Notes under the pieces: model-generated
Databases searched by the model: none
What the model saw: the letters and a program-made list of their open reading frames with translations, nothing else
What the model was told of the DNA's origin: nothing
Made by a program: the position numbers and the translations under genes
Origin: Streptococcus sp. LPB0220
GTDB lineage: Bacteria; Bacillota; Bacilli; Lactobacillales; Streptococcaceae
Direction of reading: 5' to 3'
DNA: 64,000 nucleotides
NCBI RefSeq assembly: GCF_008727815.1
Contig: NZ_CP044230.1
Span: 1,348,001 to 1,412,000 of the forward strand
Part shown: positions 8,500 to 17,243 of the stretch, one piece after another
Position numbering within the stretch: the first letter of the stretch is position 1
Layout of the letters: the number at the start of each line of letters is the position of its first letter

Positions 8500-10167
8500 A
8501 TGAAAGCTATTCACAGAAGTACACGAGATCACTCGATTCAATTTTTTTCGCGCCTACTCTTTCTCCTCTTAGTTGTCAATACCTTGATCAACCTTTTGAT
8601 TGGTGGGATTAGCCGAAATTTTATTAAACACCAAAATATGCTCCATTTAGAGGACTCGATTCATATCTATGCGGATTCCTTAAATACAGAGCTTCACTCC
8701 GTTGAGCGTTTTATGTACAGTACCATTAGTCACAACGACTATTTGACAGAGCTCAATACTCCGCTTGATTTCACAAATTTTCATGAAAATCTAAAAAAAC
8801 TGCGGATTGATTTCACGGAGTTTCAGTACCAGATGGATAGCCCCATTACCTTTTTCATAGAGACAAAAGATATCCCACATTTTTTCAACGCTTCCAGTCT
8901 TCAACTGCCCTACCTGGACTATGTACAATTGAAAGATCATCTTAAAACCTATGACAAAGAAACAGACAAGACCCGTCAAAAATGGCAACGAATCAGCCTG
9001 AACCAGCATGATTATCTCTTGAAATCCCTTCATTACAAGGGCAAGGCTATCTATGCCATCATTTCTACCCAGGATATTTTAAGACCCTTGCAAAAGCTCA
9101 ATATTGGAAAAAAAGGGCGCTTATCCATCGAACGCCCCAATCAGATCCATGCTACAGATTCCGTTATTCAAGCCGGTAGCAATCAAACCCACCTGCCTTT
9201 TGATCTGTATGTGACGGTCGATTACGGGGACGTTTTCCGTACAAATATCGTACTTGAAACCCTTCTCTCCTTGGTCCCTTTGATCATCGCCGTTCTCTCT
9301 ACCATTCTGATCCTTTATATTCGTCAACGGATGATCCAACCGATGAAACGACTCACCCAACGCCTTTCTCAGCTAGACGCTGCTTCCACCAAGCTAGATG
9401 TGATCGAAGACCAAGGGATCTTAGAGATCGATCAGGCCAATCACAAGCTCAATCAGGTCCTGATCCATATGAAAGACCTTCAAATTCGAGCCTACCACGC
9501 GCAACTCAACCTCAAAAAAGTCGAACTCAATTACCTCAAAAATCAAGTTCGACCCCATTTTTACCTCAACATGCTTTCCATGATTCACAGCATGCTGCAG
9601 ACCAAGGACTATAAGGAAATCGAGGAGTTGACCAAGGTGACTTCCAACTACTTGCGTCACCTCTTTCAAGCTAACCAAGATTTCAATCGCTTAGTAGATG
9701 AAATCCAACATATCCGAAATTACCTAGAAATCCAAAAAATCCGCTATGGGGACAGCATCCACTTTGACCTGGACTGGGATCCTCATCTGAAAGATGCGGC
9801 TATTCCCCCTCTGCTTTTACAAACCTTTGTGGAAAATGCCATCAAACACGGCTTTTCTTTCCAAGATTCCTTCCACATTCAGCTTTCCATTCATGAAGAA
9901 GCAAACCAACATCTTGCCATTTCTCTTCAGGATAATGGTCCTGGTTTTAGCTCCGCTATCTTACAAGATCTAGAAGAGAAAAAATCCTTAGTCACTGAAG
10001 ATGGCCACCACATTGGTTTGACCAATGCACGGGAGCGACTAGATCTCCTCTATCCAGATCACTACACGCTTCAATTTTCAAATGGATCCCAAGGAGGTGC
10101 CCGCATCCAACTGAGCCTTCCTTATGAACCCTACAAAGGAGACACACATGAATATCCTACTCGTTGA
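8500..10167 (+). CDS. YesM-type sensor histidine kinase
   Basis: Membrane sensor kinase, 555 residues: helix at about 17-38, extracytoplasmic sensor region to about 250, second helix about 253-275, HAMP-like segment, then the LytS/YesM-type His-kinase domain with phospho-acceptor His353 in QVRPHFYLNML, and a C-terminal ATPase domain (FVENAIKHG N-box, DNGPGF G1 box, GLTNARERL). A GTG at 8491 is in frame, but GAGGTG lies 6 nt before the ATG at 8500, which I take as the start. It overlaps the regulator gene by 20 bp. By position and family it should sense a carbohydrate-related signal and control the divergent importer; the closest characterised example I know is pneumococcal TCS07. Confidence 0.87.
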   Translation: MKAIHRSTRDHSIQFFSRLLFLLLVVNTLINLLIGGISRNFIKHQNMLHLEDSIHIYADSLNTELHSVERFMYSTISHNDYLTELNTPLDFTNFHENLKKLRIDFTEFQYQMDSPITFFIETKDIPHFFNASSLQLPYLDYVQLKDHLKTYDKETDKTRQKWQRISLNQHDYLLKSLHYKGKAIYAIISTQDILRPLQKLNIGKKGRLSIERPNQIHATDSVIQAGSNQTHLPFDLYVTVDYGDVFRTNIVLETLLSLVPLIIAVLSTILILYIRQRMIQPMKRLTQRLSQLDAASTKLDVIEDQGILEIDQANHKLNQVLIHMKDLQIRAYHAQLNLKKVELNYLKNQVRPHFYLNMLSMIHSMLQTKDYKEIEELTKVTSNYLRHLFQANQDFNRLVDEIQHIRNYLEIQKIRYGDSIHFDLDWDPHLKDAAIPPLLLQTFVENAIKHGFSFQDSFHIQLSIHEEANQHLAISLQDNGPGFSSAILQDLEEKKSLVTEDGHHIGLTNARERLDLLYPDHYTLQFSNGSQGGARIQLSLPYEPYKGDTHEYPTR

Positions 10168-11692
10168 CGATGATCGTTTTATCATTAAAGCCCTACAGGA
10201 AACCATCCATTGGGAAGCCTTGGGCATTGAGCAGGTATATACTGCCTCCAGTCTGAGCCAAGCCCAAGCCATCATTCAAAGTCACCCAATCGCGCTCATG
10301 ATCAGTGATATCGAGATGCCACAAGGCAGTGGGCTAGATCTCTTAGCCTGGGTCCGGTCAGAAAAATATGATATTCAAACGATCTTCCTCACAAATTATG
10401 CTGATTTCAATTATGCTCAAAAAGCCATTGAACTCCAAAGTTTTGAATACTACCTTAAACCGATTGACCCCGACCGCTTAGAATTTATCATTCAAAAAGC
10501 CCTCAATAAGATCAAGCGCCACAAGAGTGCGACCCAATTAGCCCAGCAAGGGCAAAAAGAAGCTGAATTTTGGCATGACTACTTGCGAAAACCGCGTCCA
10601 TCTCAAGCAGAACAGCTCCTTCAAGAAGTGACAAAACGGGGTTATAGTCCCAAACCACATGAAGGCTACCTCTTGGTCCTCATCACTCTCCACTTAGTTG
10701 AAGAAGACTTTCACCCCAGTGTCCCTTCTTGGCGCTTGCAACTCCGCCATTGTATCAAGGATCTCTCCCTAGATTTCCCTGTCCACTACTGCGCCCTCAG
10801 TAAAATCGAAAGCCAGACCGATCGCTACCTCTGCCTCTTCAAAAAGAATCAGACTACAGAGTGTGCAGACTTCCTAAAGGCTATCCAGCAGAAGATCCAG
10901 CAAGACTTAGACCGATCCTCTATCCTTCTCTATTCAGACGCCATTTCCCTTGAGACGCTCTTGATAAAGGCTCTGCAACTCTGCCAATACAGTGAAGAAC
11001 AAGTCTTCCATTGGAAGAGTATCCACTCCTATGCTTCTTTGGGTCCAGCACTTCAAAAGCCTGCTCATCGGACATCGCTCACTTTTACAAATCAACTAGA
11101 GACAGAACAGCTCCTCCAAATTATCCATAGCTTAGAGACTCAAGATCGCATCCCGCTTTCAGCTCTGAGTGAACTCCAGCTAGACTGGACCCAGCAAATT
11201 GGGATTTATCTGGATAAGAACGGCATTCTCGCCCACAAGTTATTTCAAAACAAACACCATCAATTTCTATTCGAACGGCGGTTTCATGCCATCGAAGCTT
11301 TTGAAGCCTATATCGGGGATTACTGGAGCTCTGCTCGCCATTATGTGATCGATCTAGAACACCAATCCAATCTCATCCAGCGGATCACTGACTACATCGA
11401 TCACCATTACAAGGAGGATATCAGTCGCACCAAGCTGGCAGAGATGGTTTTTCTTAGTCCAGATCATCTAGCACGGATGTTTAAGCGCGACACCGGCGAA
11501 ACCCTGGTGAAATACATCACCGATAAACGGATGGCCGCCGCAAAAGAGATGCTATCGCAAAGCGATACCCCCATTTACCAAGTCGCTCTCCAGGTGGGCT
11601 ATGACAACTACTCCTACTTTACAAAGGCTTTTAAACAAAAGGTCGGCCTCTCCCCAGGAGATTACCGCAAGCAATGCCAAGAAGCCTTTTAA
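10148..11692 (+). CDS. YesN-type response regulator with AraC DNA-binding domain
   Basis: Response regulator of 514 residues. Receiver domain: acidic pocket at Asp7-Asp9, phospho-acceptor Asp54 in MISDIEMP, Thr/Lys switch in IFLTNYADF and YYLKPIDPD. A variable linker of about 250 residues follows, then two AraC-type helix-turn-helix motifs at the C-terminus (ISRTKLAEMVFLSPDHLARMFKRDTG and the following GYDNYSYFTKAFKQKVGLSPGDYR). The start at 10148 is chosen because AAAGGAG lies 6 nt upstream; an in-frame ATG at 10124 lacks a site. Translationally coupled to the kinase. Likely activator of the divergent sugar-uptake operon. Confidence 0.87.
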   Translation: MNILLVDDDRFIIKALQETIHWEALGIEQVYTASSLSQAQAIIQSHPIALMISDIEMPQGSGLDLLAWVRSEKYDIQTIFLTNYADFNYAQKAIELQSFEYYLKPIDPDRLEFIIQKALNKIKRHKSATQLAQQGQKEAEFWHDYLRKPRPSQAEQLLQEVTKRGYSPKPHEGYLLVLITLHLVEEDFHPSVPSWRLQLRHCIKDLSLDFPVHYCALSKIESQTDRYLCLFKKNQTTECADFLKAIQQKIQQDLDRSSILLYSDAISLETLLIKALQLCQYSEEQVFHWKSIHSYASLGPALQKPAHRTSLTFTNQLETEQLLQIIHSLETQDRIPLSALSELQLDWTQQIGIYLDKNGILAHKLFQNKHHQFLFERRFHAIEAFEAYIGDYWSSARHYVIDLEHQSNLIQRITDYIDHHYKEDISRTKLAEMVFLSPDHLARMFKRDTGETLVKYITDKRMAAAKEMLSQSDTPIYQVALQVGYDNYSYFTKAFKQKVGLSPGDYRKQCQEAF

Positions 11693-11700
11693 AACAAGAA

Positions 11701-11738
11701 AAAAACCTTTGAAAAAAGATTTCTTTTCAAAGGTTTTA
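11701..11738. terminator. Bidirectional terminator between yesN-type gene and small membrane gene
   Basis: Stem ACCTTTGAAAA / TTTTCAAAGGT (11705-11715 with 11724-11734), A-rich on the left and T-rich on the right, so it can stop both converging transcripts. It touches the stop codon of the minus-strand gene. Confidence 0.8.
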
Positions 11739-11933
11739 TTTTCTTTTCTTATTGATTTCTTTTTCAATGGCACTAGCAATCTTCTCCACCATATAGGCCG
11801 TCTGGAGATTGCGCAATATCAAGAGGGCCCAAAAACATGCAAAGAGCATTTGACCCGCCATGGTCGCTTCATTGAAAAAATAAGTCTCCATAGCAGTAAA
11901 GACTGCTATCACTGCAAATTGTTTTCTATTCAT
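11736..11933 (-). CDS. Small membrane protein (DUF3272-like)
   Basis: A 65-residue protein with two hydrophobic stretches (about 5-20 and 26-42) and a basic C-terminus ending EKEINKKRK. I associate it with the streptococcal DUF3272 family found beside dnaX, from memory and not from a search. It lies 38 bp downstream of dnaX on the same strand and shares a terminator with the convergent regulator gene. Function unknown. Confidence 0.65.
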   Translation of the reverse strand: MNRKQFAVIAVFTAMETYFFNEATMAGQMLFACFWALLILRNLQTAYMVEKIASAIEKEINKKRK

Positions 11934-11971
11934 AAAATTATTTTACCATGATTCAGTAAAAAATTCATGTA

Positions 11972-13648
11972 TTAATCGTCTTGCAGGGTGATTTTATCGG
12001 ATAAAAAGTGAAATTCCTCAGGGATGACACTTTCCTCTTCTTCTACCACTTCTGCTTTTTGTCCACGCGCCTTAGCCGAAAACTCTGCCCGAATTTGGGT
12101 CCATTCTTCCATCGAAACCGCTAAAATCTCTGGCGAGAAACCGGCTGCATTGCTGAGGATATTTCCAAACATGGTATTGAGGTTGTCCCGCTTCATGGTC
12201 TGTTCAGCATTAAAGGCAGACTCAAAGGCTAAAATAGCGTGATTTTCATTGGCAGCAACCGGCTGGGATCCGATTAAGAGAGCCTTATCCGCACCTGCCA
12301 AGCTCTCGATGATTTCCCCCCAAGCGTTTTGAAGACGGATCAAGTTGGTCCGTGCCAACTCTGGGTTTTCGACCGCCTCTTGTAAAATCGCGTTGACCTT
12401 GTTTCGATCTGCCCGATAGCCCTTGCTCGACTTGGTTGGACGAGTTACAGCTGGTTTTGAAGCAGGAAGACTGCTACCTGCTTGCGCTAACTGTTGCTTG
12501 AGCTGAGCGACTTCCGTCTTCAAGTCTTCCAGCTGAGCCAGGACGTTGGAAGGAACCTCCACAGCCGCTGATTTAGAAACTTGGCCCGTGCTTTCAGCCA
12601 ATTTAATGGTCATCATTTCAGTGTAGATACGCGGTTGCAGACTATTTTTGATGTCCGCCAGACTGGTCGTCGCCTGGTCAATCAGGGCAAAAAGACGGGC
12701 TTGATCGGCTTCAAGATTCGCCGCAAACAAGTCACTATTGTGGGTATTTTCTCCACCTGTCTGGACAATCAAGAGATCTCTCAGATATTGAAGTAAGTCC
12801 GTGACAAAGCGGGCCATATTCTTTCCGTTATCAAAGATAATCGCTAGCTGATCCAGCGCCGCTGTCGCATCATGAGCCAGGATGGCAGCCACATACTGAT
12901 CGAGCGCAGCTAGGCTGATTGAGCCAGTAATCTCTTCAGCGATTGCTGTCGTCAACTCACTACCCGCAGTCAGACTCAGGGCTTGATCCAAAAAGGACAA
13001 GGCATCCCGCATCCCACCTTCAGCGCGCCGTGCGATGATCTGCACAGCATCTGCTTCATAGGCAATCTCTTCAGTAGCTAGGATATTTTCCAAATGGTGA
13101 ACGATATCCGGCAGTTTGATGGATTTGAATTCAAAGCGTTGCACCCGTGACAGAATAGTGGCTGGAATCTTGTGTAACTCCGTTGTTGCAAGGATAAAGA
13201 CCACGTTTTCCGTTGGCTCTTCCAGCGTCTTCAACAAGGCATTAAAGGCCCCTGTTGAGAGCATATGGACCTCATCGATAATGTAGACCTTGTGCTTGGC
13301 TAGACTTGGAGCATAGGTCGACTTGTCGCGAATATCGCGAATTTCATCGACCCCATTGTTGGAGGCTGCATCGATTTCGATAACATCTTCTAGACTCCCA
13401 TTGGTGATGGATTCACAGATATAGCAGTCGTTACAAGGCTCCCCATTGACTTGATTAGGACAGTTCATAGCCTTAGCAAAGATCTTGGCCACACTGGTTT
13501 TCCCAGTACCACGAGGACCCGAAAAGAGATAGGCGTGGCTGATCTTCTCCTGCTCCACTGCCTGTCTCAATGTCCGTGCCACTACTTGCTGGCCGACCAA
13601 TTGGCCAAAGGTCTGGCTACGGTATTTCCGATATAAAGCTTGATACAT
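11972..13648 (-). CDS. dnaX: DNA polymerase III subunits gamma/tau
   Basis: Clamp-loader ATPase, 558 residues. Walker A GPRGTGKTS (about 44-52), zinc-binding cysteines in CPNQVNGEPCNDCYIC (about 64-79), Walker B IIDEVHML, sensor motif TTELHKIPATILSRVQRF, then oligomerisation domain III and a C-terminal tau extension with an Ala/Gln-rich linker. The start codon overlaps the stop of the upstream GAF gene by one base (TAATG), so the two are translationally coupled. I saw no obvious slippery run that would produce a separate gamma form. Confidence 0.95.
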   Translation of the reverse strand: MYQALYRKYRSQTFGQLVGQQVVARTLRQAVEQEKISHAYLFSGPRGTGKTSVAKIFAKAMNCPNQVNGEPCNDCYICESITNGSLEDVIEIDAASNNGVDEIRDIRDKSTYAPSLAKHKVYIIDEVHMLSTGAFNALLKTLEEPTENVVFILATTELHKIPATILSRVQRFEFKSIKLPDIVHHLENILATEEIAYEADAVQIIARRAEGGMRDALSFLDQALSLTAGSELTTAIAEEITGSISLAALDQYVAAILAHDATAALDQLAIIFDNGKNMARFVTDLLQYLRDLLIVQTGGENTHNSDLFAANLEADQARLFALIDQATTSLADIKNSLQPRIYTEMMTIKLAESTGQVSKSAAVEVPSNVLAQLEDLKTEVAQLKQQLAQAGSSLPASKPAVTRPTKSSKGYRADRNKVNAILQEAVENPELARTNLIRLQNAWGEIIESLAGADKALLIGSQPVAANENHAILAFESAFNAEQTMKRDNLNTMFGNILSNAAGFSPEILAVSMEEWTQIRAEFSAKARGQKAEVVEEEESVIPEEFHFLSDKITLQDD

Positions 13649-14145
13649 TAGTTCTTAACTCCAAACATCTTAAAGTCCCAGTTTGTCTTATCGATCAAGA
13701 GAGCGACAAACTCTTCCAAATACTCCTGATCCAGCTGATCGTAGTCAGAGACACATTCTGAGTCCAGGTCTAATACTCCAAGGAGCTGACCGTCCTTGAC
13801 CATAGGCACCACAATCTCACTCATAGCCCGACTATCACAGGAAATATAGTTGGCATGTTGGCGGACATCATCGACAATCATGGTTTTCTGCTCTTGAGCT
13901 GCTTCTCCACAGACACCCTTTCCGAGAGCGATATGGACACAAGAAACACCTCCCTGAAAAGGTCCCAAGATCAATTCCGTTTGGTCATACAAATAAAAAC
14001 CCGCAAAGACCGAACGAGGCAGGGCTTGATTTAAGAGCGCACTGGCATTGGACAGATTAGCCAAGGCATTGGTTTCTCCCATTAAGAGAGCATCTAATTG
14101 AGCCAGCAAGAGCTGGTATTGTGATTCTTTTTCCGAATGTTTCAT
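13648..14145 (-). CDS. GAF-domain free methionine-(R)-sulfoxide reductase
   Basis: Soluble enzyme reducing free methionine-R-sulfoxide. A single GAF domain spans most of the 165 residues, and the three catalytic/resolving cysteines of the fRMsr family are present in [16 protein letters not shown] and ISCDSRA. An in-frame ATG three codons upstream (14154) overlaps the TATAAT box, so it cannot be in a transcript from that promoter; I use 14145. Overlaps dnaX by one base. The same neighbourhood (fRMsr then dnaX) is usual in streptococci. Confidence 0.8.
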   Translation of the reverse strand: MKHSEKESQYQLLLAQLDALLMGETNALANLSNASALLNQALPRSVFAGFYLYDQTELILGPFQGGVSCVHIALGKGVCGEAAQEQKTMIVDDVRQHANYISCDSRAMSEIVVPMVKDGQLLGVLDLDSECVSDYDQLDQEYLEEFVALLIDKTNWDFKMFGVKN

Positions 14146-14152
14146 ACCTTCC

Positions 14153-14161
14153 ATTATACCA
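14153..14161 (-). promoter_or_regulatory. Extended -10 promoter giving a leaderless or near-leaderless mRNA
   Basis: On the minus strand TGGTATAAT is followed after 7 nt by the ATG at 14145. Transcription would begin at or within a base or two of the start codon, leaving no ribosome site in the message. Confidence 0.6.
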
Positions 14162-14202
14162 AATCTTTGCCCAAAAATTAAGCTTCAAACAGCGAAAGAA
14201 AA

Positions 14203-14377
14203 GAGAGTGGGACAGAAATCGGTAATTCGTTAGAATTCGATTTCGTTGTCCCACCTCCGCACAATTGAGTAGGGCTGTAAAAGCTGATGAATTCAGCGTA
14301 GTAGAGCCCACTCAACCACTGCGTCTTGCTCGACAATCCAAAAATAATTGAGAGGCTAGGACTTTTGTCCCAGCCTC
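14203..14377 (+). repeat. Structured intergenic repeat family 1, copy 1 (175 bp)
   Basis: Begins GAGAGTGGGACAG and ends GTCCCAGCCTC. Internal pairing: GTGGGACA / TGTCCCAC with AAATCG / CGATTT and AATTC / GAATT inside it, a TTGAGT-AGGGCT / AGCCC-ACTCAA arm enclosing GCTGA / TCAGC, and a right-end hairpin GAGGCT-GGAC / GTCC-AGCCTC. Near-identical copies lie at 24384-24557 (same orientation) and 57942-58116 (inverted). Confidence 0.85.
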
Positions 14378-14383
14378 CATTAT

Positions 14384-15064
14384 CTATTCATGCCGCCGAT
14401 TGAAGTGAAAGACTTCAAAATATTGAATGGCCCGATAGATTAAAAAGATGGTCAAGATGATGGCCACCAGCCAAATCGTCTTTAGTCCATAAAACTGGAT
14501 CAAGTAGGTCGAAAAGATGGCCCCACAGATGAAACTCCCGATCAGGCAGGTCATAAAGATGGCTTCCCAGAGGAATTTCATCTCCCTGTCTCTAACAAAA
14601 TTTCCATAAGCTACCATGGTTTTCTTGAGATTTCCGGTCATAAAAGAGTGGTTGTAGGCATAGCTACCTACTTCTCCAAATGAGGTCGCTACGATTCCCA
14701 AACTCAGTCCAAAAAAAGGCACGATGAAGACATTTTTTACCGATGCTGGCAAAAATCCCGTCACCAAAGTTGTGAGGATATAGGGCACTAGGGTACTCAA
14801 GCGCCAGACTGAATTATCAATCAAGCGACGCAAGACCGTCATTAAAAAGATCCCCAGCATAAAGGCCAGCATCGTGGCTAACTTCACTTCTACATCTGAG
14901 ATCTGCTGGCCGATCAAACCAACCGATAGAAAGACCACATTTCCCGTCTGGCCTGCCGCCAAGGTCCCACCCCGACAAATAAAGGTATAAGCATCTGAAA
15001 AACCAGCACACATGGTCAATAAACAAGCGAACGCCTTAGTCCGCGAATGAAACTCCCTTTTCAT
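14384..15064 (-). CDS. DUF1275 (YoaK-type) membrane protein
   Basis: Predicted 226-residue membrane protein with about six helices. Starts MKREFHSRTKAFACLLTMCAGFSDAYTF, the typical N-terminus of DUF1275/YoaK proteins (conserved G-x-x-D-A and GGTLAAGQTGNVV segments). Longer in-frame starts exist at 15070 and 15124; AAGGAG lies 7 nt before 15064, the best spacing. No experimentally established function for the family that I know. Single gene, with a family-1 repeat just downstream. Confidence 0.8.
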   Translation of the reverse strand: MKREFHSRTKAFACLLTMCAGFSDAYTFICRGGTLAAGQTGNVVFLSVGLIGQQISDVEVKLATMLAFMLGIFLMTVLRRLIDNSVWRLSTLVPYILTTLVTGFLPASVKNVFIVPFFGLSLGIVATSFGEVGSYAYNHSFMTGNLKKTMVAYGNFVRDREMKFLWEAIFMTCLIGSFICGAIFSTYLIQFYGLKTIWLVAIILTIFLIYRAIQYFEVFHFNRRHE

Positions 15065-15259
15065 TTTCATTCTCCTTAGGAAAAAGAGGGAGTGGTAGAA
15101 AATATTTAAATAAACATTTCCCATACCACCCCCACAAAGTTGATCGAGAACTCTTCTGAGTCTTTTAGCGAATGAAGAGTCTCACCAACTACTGAGACAT
15201 TCCGTAATTCCAACTATTGTTATAGGATTGGAGAGCGATTGCCCTCTTGCTCCCTATCT

Positions 15260-15898
15260 TTATTTTCCTTCACGCGCTTCGTTGAGGATTTTTTCAATCT
15301 TGGTTGTGATCAAGTCAATCGCAACTGTGTTGGTCACGCCCTCAGGAATGATCACGTCCGCATAACGCTTGGTTGGCTCGATGAACTGGTGGTACATCGG
15401 TTTTACTACACCAAGGTATTGCTCAATGACACTATCCAGACTCCGGCCACGCTCCTCCATATCGCGCTTGATCCGGCGAATGATCCGCACATCATCATCC
15501 GTATCAACGAAAATCTTGATGTCCATCAGGTCCCGAAGGCGCTTGTCTTCAAGAACTAAGATCCCTTCCACGATGAAGACATCCTGTGGTTCCTGACGAT
15601 AGGTCTTGCTGCTGCGCGTATGTTCCGCATAGTCATAGGTTGGGATATCCACTGGACGACCTGCCAAGAGTTCATTGATCTGCGCAATCATCAAATCCGT
15701 ATCAAAGGCAAAAGGATGGTCATAGTTGGTCTTGATCCGCTCCTCAAAGGTCAAATGACTTTGGTCCTTGTAATAAGAATCATGCTCAATCATGGCAATC
15801 TTTTCATTCGGGAAATTGGCCAAAATGGCACGAGACACACTGGTCTTTCCACCACCAGAGCCACCAGTAACACCAATAATAATAGGTCTATTTTGCAT
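15260..15898 (-). CDS. udk: Uridine kinase
   Basis: Cytoplasmic salvage enzyme phosphorylating uridine and cytidine with ATP or GTP. 212 residues, P-loop [12 protein letters not shown] at 9-20, the substrate segment [23 protein letters not shown] and [24 protein letters not shown] (nucleoside-binding and lid region). GGAG lies upstream of the ATG. Monocistronic on this strand. The 135 bp downstream holds no clear terminator. Confidence 0.95.
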   Translation of the reverse strand: MQNRPIIIGVTGGSGGGKTSVSRAILANFPNEKIAMIEHDSYYKDQSHLTFEERIKTNYDHPFAFDTDLMIAQINELLAGRPVDIPTYDYAEHTRSSKTYRQEPQDVFIVEGILVLEDKRLRDLMDIKIFVDTDDDVRIIRRIKRDMEERGRSLDSVIEQYLGVVKPMYHQFIEPTKRYADVIIPEGVTNTVAIDLITTKIEKILNEAREGK

Positions 15899-16017
15899 TT
15901 TCTACTCCATTACCTGTAGTCGCCTGAGAAGAAATAGACATCTCAGACATATCTTATCCATTTTACCATATTTTTTCCTAGACATGAATAGTTTTTCAGT
16001 CAGAAATTTGGAAACAA

Positions 16018-16037
16018 AAAGGACCTTGCGGTCCTTT
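16018..16037 (-). terminator. Terminator of the 16040-17131 gene
   Basis: Stem AAAGGACC / GGTCCTTT with a TTGC loop; T-run on the minus strand. Confidence 0.8.
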
Positions 16038-16039
16038 GA

Positions 16040-17131
16040 TTATTTCACTTTTTCTAGTTTTGCAGCAAATTCATTCCCACCACGTAAGACGAGTATATTT
16101 TTTCCACCATTGACAGGTACGAAACAATAATTTGAATTAGCTTGTATATAGACTTCCTTAGCGCTCTTCACTTGATAGCCTTCTGATTTCACCGCTTCTT
16201 GAATTACGTCAAATGTGTGTTCAATCTCTTCTTTAGAAGTCGTGTCTCCATCATACTTTTCTTGATCAGCTAGAGAATAGAATGCGTAAGCCTTGTTATC
16301 GTAATACTTATCACTTATAATTCCATGATCTGAAATCTGAACAGTTGTATTATCTCCTTCTGTCACATTCTTCCATTTTCCAACCATGGCCTTTGGTGTT
16401 TCAACCTTGTGATAGACCAAATTATCTTCAAAGTTTCCTTTGTATGACTTATAAGTTTTCAAGTCGAATAAATCATTTCTTAAAATAATATTGCTTCCGT
16501 CTTTTTGGAGCAAGTTATAGCGTGTGTTCCCACCAGACTTAATCACAACAATTTCTGTCGTCTTCAGGTTAAATTTCTTATCGACATCCGCAAGTGAATG
16601 CAAGTCTGTTGCATTTAACAAAGAAAGTGCTGTATTAAATTCTTTTTTCGCTTCATTCCCCTTGAGAACCTTTTTGATGGTCTCACCACCATTGACTTTT
16701 TGTTTCTTTCCACTTAGTTCATAAGTAACCGGACTAGAATCCGTATTTCTCAACCAAACCCCATCTAGACTTGGTCCACCTGAAAAGAAAAAGAACCAAG
16801 CAAGAGCAATCACTGCGACAAGTCCCGCAACTGCGACCCCAATCTTTGTTTGTTTATTGAAAGAAAATGTCAATTTTTTCGGTCTTGGCACAGGTTGCAA
16901 GGTTTTCGCAGATGGTTGTGGTTGGACAAAACCCGTCTGCTCTTGTGAAAGAGGTGCACTAGGTGCAACAGGTGCTTCTTGAGCAGGAACCTGCGCTTCA
17001 GTTATTGGTGTCGGTGTTTCTTTTCGCTCTACGACAAACTCCCCTTTTTCACGCGCTTCTTGAAATTCTTGCATACTTGGCTTACGACCATTGATCGCTT
17101 CAAAGTATTCAACCCAATCATTTTGATTCAT
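16040..17131 (-). CDS. Anchored protein of unknown function, paralogue 1
   Basis: Not a family I can name. 363 residues with three parts: an N-terminal cytoplasmic motif domain (MNQNDWVEYFEAINGRKPS ... EAREKGEFVVERKE, about 1-38), a Pro/Ala/Gln-rich linker and basic stretch, a single membrane helix (about 98-116), and an extracytoplasmic domain beginning GGPSLDGVWLRN and ending GGNEFAAKLEKVK. The adjacent gene is a diverged copy with the same layout, and both have their own promoter and terminator. Two adjacent ATGs exist; the second (17131) matches the paralogue. The extracytoplasmic part with repeated GxW and ILVLRGG-type strands looks like a lipocalin- or sensor-like beta fold, but this is a guess. 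Confidence 0.75.
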   Translation of the reverse strand: MNQNDWVEYFEAINGRKPSMQEFQEAREKGEFVVERKETPTPITEAQVPAQEAPVAPSAPLSQEQTGFVQPQPSAKTLQPVPRPKKLTFSFNKQTKIGVAVAGLVAVIALAWFFFFSGGPSLDGVWLRNTDSSPVTYELSGKKQKVNGGETIKKVLKGNEAKKEFNTALSLLNATDLHSLADVDKKFNLKTTEIVVIKSGGNTRYNLLQKDGSNIILRNDLFDLKTYKSYKGNFEDNLVYHKVETPKAMVGKWKNVTEGDNTTVQISDHGIISDKYYDNKAYAFYSLADQEKYDGDTTSKEEIEHTFDVIQEAVKSEGYQVKSAKEVYIQANSNYCFVPVNGGKNILVLRGGNEFAAKLEKVK

Positions 17132-17171
17132 CATATCCCCCTTATTGATTCATCATAAAAACTAACCATAT

Positions 17172-17180
17172 TATACCACA
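17172..17180 (-). promoter_or_regulatory. Extended -10 promoter of paralogue 1
   Basis: Minus-strand TGGTATAAT about 40 nt upstream of the start; no convincing -35. Confidence 0.5.
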
Positions 17181-17220
17181 AATTCATGGTCCATTTCGTG
17201 ATTTTCAGAAAATAAAAGAA

Positions 17221-17239
17221 AAGGACCTTTTGGTCCATC
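17221..17239 (-). terminator. Terminator of paralogue 2
   Basis: Stem GGACC / GGTCC, TTTT loop, followed on the minus strand by a T-rich run. Same stem sequence as the terminator of the neighbouring paralogue, so it was probably duplicated with the gene. Confidence 0.75.
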
Positions 17240-17243
17240 TGAT

